From: JBDNJM01 sp041687755
GTDB taxonomy: Bacteria; Planctomycetota; UBA1135; GCA-002686595
Reading direction: 5' to 3'
Assembly: GCA_041687755.1 (NCBI GenBank)
Contig: JBDNJM010000094.1
Coordinates: forward strand, 24,448-88,447
Length of the DNA stretch: 64,000 bases
Of this stretch, positions 60,969 through 64,000 are shown one piece after another. Every line of letters begins with the position of its first letter. The stretch's first letter is position 1. The position numbers were made by a program, and so were the translations under genes. The notes below the pieces were generated by a model. That model was not told the DNA's origin. It saw only the letters and a program-made list of their open reading frames with translations, and made no database searches.

Positions 60969-60987
60969 CGGGCCGTGCACCAACGCC
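60969..60987. repeat. right terminal inverted repeat of the IS5-family element
   Basis: This is complementary to the left end at 59893-59911 with two mismatches. Confidence 0.8.
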
Positions 60988-61390
60988 GCCCCGAGGGTCG
61001 AGCATCGAGCAGGCGCTGACTAGATGGGTTCACCGGACCCGTACGGCGTGCGTGAAGTAGCTCGAGATTGAAGACTGGATCTGGATGTCCCGGTAGCAAC
61101 CGGATAGCCGACCTGTACTCGACGCGGGCGTCATCGAGGCGACCCAGCTTGAACAGGACGGCGCCGAGGTTGTTGTGCGCTTGGCCGCAGAACGGATCCA
61201 ACTGGATGGCCTCACGCAACATCGCCTCGGCGGCGAGCAGGTCCGTTTCTACCGAGTCGGCGGCCTGGCGGCTGAGCTCGAGCGCTCTCGCGGGCTGGCG
61301 GAGGGGGACACCAGGAGTTGAGTCGGCACGCTTCGGGGAGTGGCACCCGAAGAGGAGGGCGAGTAGCAGTAGGGCTGAAGGAAACTGCAT
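60988..61390 (-). pseudogene. TPR lipoprotein gene truncated at the IS element
   Basis: The start is the ATG at 61388-61390, which overlaps the upstream gene stop by one base. The protein has a lipoprotein signal (LLLLALLFGCHS) and one clear TPR pair ('AEAMLREAIQLDPFCGQAHN', 'NLGAVLFKLGRLDDARVEYR'). After 'DPVFNLELLH' the sequence loses TPR character and reads into the IS right end, stopping at 60836. The original C-terminus appears to have been lost, by insertion or deletion. TPR lipoproteins of this kind occur near type II secretion genes. Whether the remaining part is functional is unknown. Confidence 0.6.
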
Positions 61391-61905
61391 CAGCGCACTT
61401 CGGGGGCGAGGTAGGTGGCGGCAAGGACGAGGCGGACATCGTACACCTGTTCTTGGGCCTCCTCGTGAGTGAGCTCGATTCGTTCGATAGACCAAGTCGG
61501 CTGAGCTTGCTCCCAGGTCTCGAGGAAACGCCCAAGCTGGATGGGTACCAGGCCGGCGAGTGTTAGCTGCACCGTCTGCTCTCTGTATCCAGTTGCCTGC
61601 CCGAGGGGGCGGTCGCCTTCCGAAACGAGATCGCGGAAGTGTCGGGATGGAACACCGGAGTCGCTGAGCGCGGATTCGACGCGGGCGATCAGGTCCTGCT
61701 CCGGTCGTTCTCTGGTCTCGATCGAAGCGACCTGGGAACGGAGCCGTGCTAGCTCATCAAGTCCGCCTTGGATTCGATCGGCGCGAGAGAGGAGTCTCGA
61801 TGCCGAACTTCTGCTTCGATCAAAGGCTTCACGCACGGCGAGGCCCGCAAGGACTGCTGTCATCACGCCGCACAGGGTCAGGAGGGCTGCGAGTCGATTG
61901 TTCAC
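61390..61905 (-). CDS. type II secretion GspM-like protein
   Basis: This gene encodes 171 residues. An N-terminal membrane helix (ALLTLCGVMTAVLAGLAVRE) is followed by a coiled-coil region ('RADRIQGGLDELARLRSQVA') and a ferredoxin-like C-terminal domain ('ATGYREQTVQLTLAGLVPIQ', 'LGRFLETWEQAQPTWSIERI'). This is the layout of GspM/PilO, the inner-membrane clamp of the secretion platform. Sequence identity to known GspM is low. The call depends on size, topology and the neighbouring gene order. It overlaps the upstream gene by 4 nt. Confidence 0.65.
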   Translation of the reverse strand: MNNRLAALLTLCGVMTAVLAGLAVREAFDRSRSSASRLLSRADRIQGGLDELARLRSQVASIETRERPEQDLIARVESALSDSGVPSRHFRDLVSEGDRPLGQATGYREQTVQLTLAGLVPIQLGRFLETWEQAQPTWSIERIELTHEEAQEQVYDVRLVLAATYLAPEVR

Positions 61906-62750
61906 CGTGATGCTCCCCCGCTAGTCAGTGGCACCTGGAGATCGAACCGCACGCCCTCAGCTGTCGTTCGAATGGACGGGGAGGTGATAGCTGCCTCCAT
62001 TCCCCACTCGAGTTGAGCAGCGAGTGCTTGGACTGTCGCCGCCGAACCCGCCAGCCCCTGCACATTGGCCCCGCTGTCAGTGATTAGGAGGCTCTCGACG
62101 AGGAGCTGTGATTGCCTGGGCCAGAAACCAAGGAGAGACCCGAGGAAGTGCGACTTGGATAGCGGCCTCTCGGATTGCGCGGGAGACGTGCGTGTGCGGC
62201 GCAGGTCCCGCAGCGCCGCTTCCAGTTGAAGCTCGGGGGGAAGCGGACTCTGATGGATGGATGGGCCCAAGGCGGCTGTCAGAGCTGCCTCGGTAGCTGC
62301 TGCAAGTGAGGACTGAAGCTGTTCCACGGCGGTGCGCTTCCGAACCAAGTTGGTTGTCAGGCACACGGCCACGAGAAGCGCAGCACCGAGGGGCGCTGCG
62401 ATGGCCAATTTGGCGGCCTTTCGGGCCCCGGCAGGGAGGAAGGCTCCGGTCAGGAACTCAAGCTGTTCGAGTTCAAGTTCTGCTCGCAGGAACTCCGGCT
62501 TGTCGGATGGCCGTAGCGAGGACACCTCGCGGCCCAGCCCGGTGATGTCGATGCGGCGGGCGGCAATTGCCAGGAATCGGCGGTTGCCTTGATCGACGAA
62601 TAGGGGATGGAGGTTCTCAATGGGCTCAGGAACGAATCGTTCGAGCAGGTAGCCGAGCTGTTCACGCGTCGGCTCCTTCGGGAGCGCCGATGCGTCCAGC
62701 TGAGCCCAGTAGAACTTTTTGGAAGGCCAGAGAACTGCGGTGCGCTTCAT
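61902..62750 (-). CDS. type II secretion GspL/PilN-like protein
   Basis: This gene encodes 282 residues. The N-terminal half is cytoplasmic and actin-like or PilM-like ('FLAIAARRIDITGLGREVSS'). A single membrane helix (LAIAAPLGAALLVAVCLTTN) at about 115-135 precedes a coiled coil ('VEQLQSSLAAATEAALTAAL') and a small periplasmic ferredoxin-like domain ('VQALAAQLEWGMEAAITSPS'). This fits GspL/PilN, the assembly-platform protein linking cytoplasm and periplasm. Overlaps of 4 nt on each side imply coupled translation with the GspC-like and GspM-like genes. Confidence 0.65.
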   Translation of the reverse strand: MKRTAVLWPSKKFYWAQLDASALPKEPTREQLGYLLERFVPEPIENLHPLFVDQGNRRFLAIAARRIDITGLGREVSSLRPSDKPEFLRAELELEQLEFLTGAFLPAGARKAAKLAIAAPLGAALLVAVCLTTNLVRKRTAVEQLQSSLAAATEAALTAALGPSIHQSPLPPELQLEAALRDLRRTRTSPAQSERPLSKSHFLGSLLGFWPRQSQLLVESLLITDSGANVQGLAGSAATVQALAAQLEWGMEAAITSPSIRTTAEGVRFDLQVPLTSGGASR

Positions 62751-63226
62751 CGAGGAGCCTCGCTGAGGGCCAACTCGATGAGGCGCCCATCCTGGTGGAA
62801 ACTAAGCGAGCCCTCTTGGATCCGAACGGTCCGCCCGAGAAGCGCTTCGCCGTTGGCCACGAGGTGGAGCCTGTCGCTGCCGCGGTCGTAGACCGCTGCA
62901 ATGCGCTTGCCTCGTTCTGTCGTGATCCCGATCAGCTCGAGATCCAGGCTGGGAGAGCTGGGGGACTCATCGGGGAGCTCGGTCGTCAATTCAACGGGGT
63001 CCGCGACGACAGGCCAGAGATCGACCTCGAACACGGAGGCGTCAAGAGTCTGTCTGTCGCCGCCGCCATCCTTAGCCCCCGGCTCAACCACCCTGTAGCT
63101 GACCTCCGGTAGTTCCGGAATGGAGATCGGTTGGGCTGCCCACATTGCAGCAGCTGCCACGACGATCGAGCTCGCAGCCACCGAGAGGGCGGCTCGGCCG
63201 CGCCAGAGATCAACGGGGTCAGGCAT
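62747..63226 (-). CDS. type II secretion GspC-like protein
   Basis: This gene encodes 159 residues. A membrane helix (ALSVAASSIVVAAAAMWAAQ) near the N-terminus is followed by a Pro/Ser-rich linker and the homology-region domain: 'LELIGITTERGKRIAAVYDR', 'LVANGEALLGRTVRIQEGSL'. GspC/PilP proteins link the inner-membrane platform to the secretin through this beta-barrel-like domain. The PDZ of larger GspC proteins is absent, so it may be PilP-like. It overlaps the GspK-like gene by 8 nt and the GspL-like gene by 4 nt. Confidence 0.68.
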   Translation of the reverse strand: MPDPVDLWRGRAALSVAASSIVVAAAAMWAAQPISIPELPEVSYRVVEPGAKDGGGDRQTLDASVFEVDLWPVVADPVELTTELPDESPSSPSLDLELIGITTERGKRIAAVYDRGSDRLHLVANGEALLGRTVRIQEGSLSFHQDGRLIELALSEAPR

Positions 63227-64000
63227 CGATCGCTAGCCTCTGAACGAGTGTCCATTCGGTGCCAGAACCCTGGAAGACAGACCACCAAGAGCGGTGCATG
63301 GTTCCGACCTGCAGGTCGGATCGGAACGCCCATGAACCGCTGGAGTTGACGAACCTGAACGCGGCATCTCCTCCATCGGTTGCCGCCGACAAGGTCGGAG
63401 GAAGCTCTCCCGCCTGCCTGGCAGGGAGCACTGCCTGAACGCCACCGAGCCCTGCGCCTCTAGCGGAAGTAGCGAGCAGGAGGGCGGGCGCGGTGGAAAC
63501 ATTGATTGTCGGCGGCGTGGTCTGGTGCGTGGCGATGCGCGAGCCAACCCCGTCCTCCTGACCCGCAGGGAAGATGTTCCACCGACCCCTCGGGATGTCA
63601 TCGAGGCCAAGCGGAGTCGAGAGTGGCCCAAGGGCTGCCAGGGCGTCCACCGCGGCGAGGGCGTCGCCCTCGATGCCGAAGCGGAGCACGGATCCCGTGA
63701 GGAGGTCGGTGAGAGGCGGCATCCCCAACTGGTCGTAGGCCGTTATGCGCATGCCGACGAGCTGATCCGCAACTTCCGAGTTCCAGCTCATCAGTTCGAT
63801 TCGCGGGGACTCCGCGCCGGGGGGCAGCACGACGGACGCCGAATCCTCCGTGAGCCAGACGCGGATCACTCGTTCCGCTTCGAGAAGCGAGTGATCCAAA
63901 GAGGACTCCGCATCGCTCGTGCGCGCGGCGAGCGCTGACCGGCCCATGCGCTCGGAGAGCGTGGCCACTAGCGCGGTCATCGCGGCCAGTGCGAACAGCA
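63219..64000 (-). CDS. type II secretion minor pseudopilin GspK-like, 5' end outside the window
   Basis: The gene extends past the right edge; about 260 C-terminal residues are visible. The first visible residues (LFALAAMTALVATLSERMGR) are the end of the pseudopilin membrane helix. The body has the GspK pattern: 'SLDHSLLEAERVIRVWLTED', 'VGMRITAYDQLGMPPLTDLL', 'TPPTINVSTAPALLLATSAR'. GspK caps the pseudopilus tip. The order GspK, GspC-like, GspL-like, GspM-like points to a type II secretion cluster, whose remaining genes should lie upstream on the minus strand beyond this window. Confidence 0.7.
   Translation of the reverse strand, partial: LFALAAMTALVATLSERMGRSALAARTSDAESSLDHSLLEAERVIRVWLTEDSASVVLPPGAESPRIELMSWNSEVADQLVGMRITAYDQLGMPPLTDLLTGSVLRFGIEGDALAAVDALAALGPLSTPLGLDDIPRGRWNIFPAGQEDGVGSRIATHQTTPPTINVSTAPALLLATSARGAGLGGVQAVLPARQAGELPPTLSAATDGGDAAFRFVNSSGSWAFRSDLQVGTMHRSWWSVFQGSGTEWTLVQRLAIDA

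Larger units (their letters stand above)
59893..60987 (+). mobile_element. IS5-family insertion sequence, about 1,095 bp
   Basis: A single transposase gene is flanked by 19-bp imperfect terminal inverted repeats (GGCGTTGGTGCAYGGCYCG; two mismatches) at 59893-59911 and 60969-60987. No clear target-site duplication of 4 or 9 bp flanks the ends. The element sits between the spermidine-synthase-like gene and a TPR gene whose frame reads into it. Confidence 0.85.

Noticed and set aside
59884..60997. 9-bp target duplication around the IS element
   Set aside because: The flanking nonamers gtagggagg and gccccgagg share only part of their bases, not enough to call a duplication.
1..64000. CRISPR arrays, tRNA or rRNA genes
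   Set aside because: No regularly spaced direct repeats, cloverleaf patterns or rRNA-like conserved stretches were recognised by reading. A covariance-model scan was not possible.

Overview
The window is about 64 kb of high-GC DNA from a bacterium with a Gram-negative envelope. Planctomycetota is the most likely phylum. The pointers are a DUF1552 protein next to a CxxCH-bearing DUF1592-type (PSD) protein, several sulfatase-fold genes, sigma-70-like domains fused to membrane-anchored beta-sandwich regions, many secreted proteins, and translation starts that mostly lack a Shine-Dalgarno. Myxococcota or Acidobacteriota are less likely alternatives. No rRNA, tRNA or CRISPR was seen, so the placement is inference.

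Layout. 1-10.1 kb (minus): a partial GH31 glucosidase, a small lipoprotein and three tandem paralogues that join an ECF sigma factor, a transmembrane helix and a long beta-sandwich region. Two of the three have broken frames. 10.2-13.9 kb: an RRM RNA-binding protein and a secreted endonuclease I with duplicated LTD-like domains. 13.9-28.8 kb: a block bracketed by two long near-perfect palindromes. It holds a tight six-gene minus operon (CDP-alcohol phosphotransferase, ICMT-like methyltransferase, two SAM methyltransferases, LTA-synthase-like protein, sulfatase-fold lipoprotein). Divergent from it is a plus operon of RibD-type reductase, MDR dehydrogenase, a PTPS/QueD-like protein without its catalytic residues, and a glycosyltransferase-GTP cyclohydrolase II-HAD triple fusion. 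An osmoprotectant-type ABC transporter converges on the plus operon. I read the paired operons as a candidate undescribed pathway that makes a glycosylated, riboflavin-precursor-derived or pterin-like compound, possibly attached to or acting at the membrane.

28.8-32.3 kb: a secreted GH13 amylase and a small DNA-binding protein. 32.8-45.2 kb (plus): a nutrient-uptake operon running beta-helix secreted protein, helical-repeat protein, TonB-dependent receptor, DUF3450, TtpC-like ExbB, ExbB, ExbD, TonB, TPR lipoprotein; the substrate is unknown. 45.2-50.7 kb: Sel1 lipoprotein, DNRLRE-type secreted protein, secreted metallo-beta-lactamase-fold protein, and a degraded YjbR/alpha-beta-hydrolase locus. 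50.7-59.9 kb: a lipoprotein methyltransferase, the DUF1552/DUF1592 pair, a UDG-like protein, a membrane protein, an arylsulfatase, an EthD protein and a spermidine-synthase-like protein. 59.9-64 kb: an IS5-family element beside a truncated TPR lipoprotein gene, then type II secretion genes (GspM-, GspL-, GspC-, GspK-like) running off the right edge on the minus strand.

Several frame breaks lie at or near short G or C runs, so sequencing error must be excluded before calling these loci pseudogenes.
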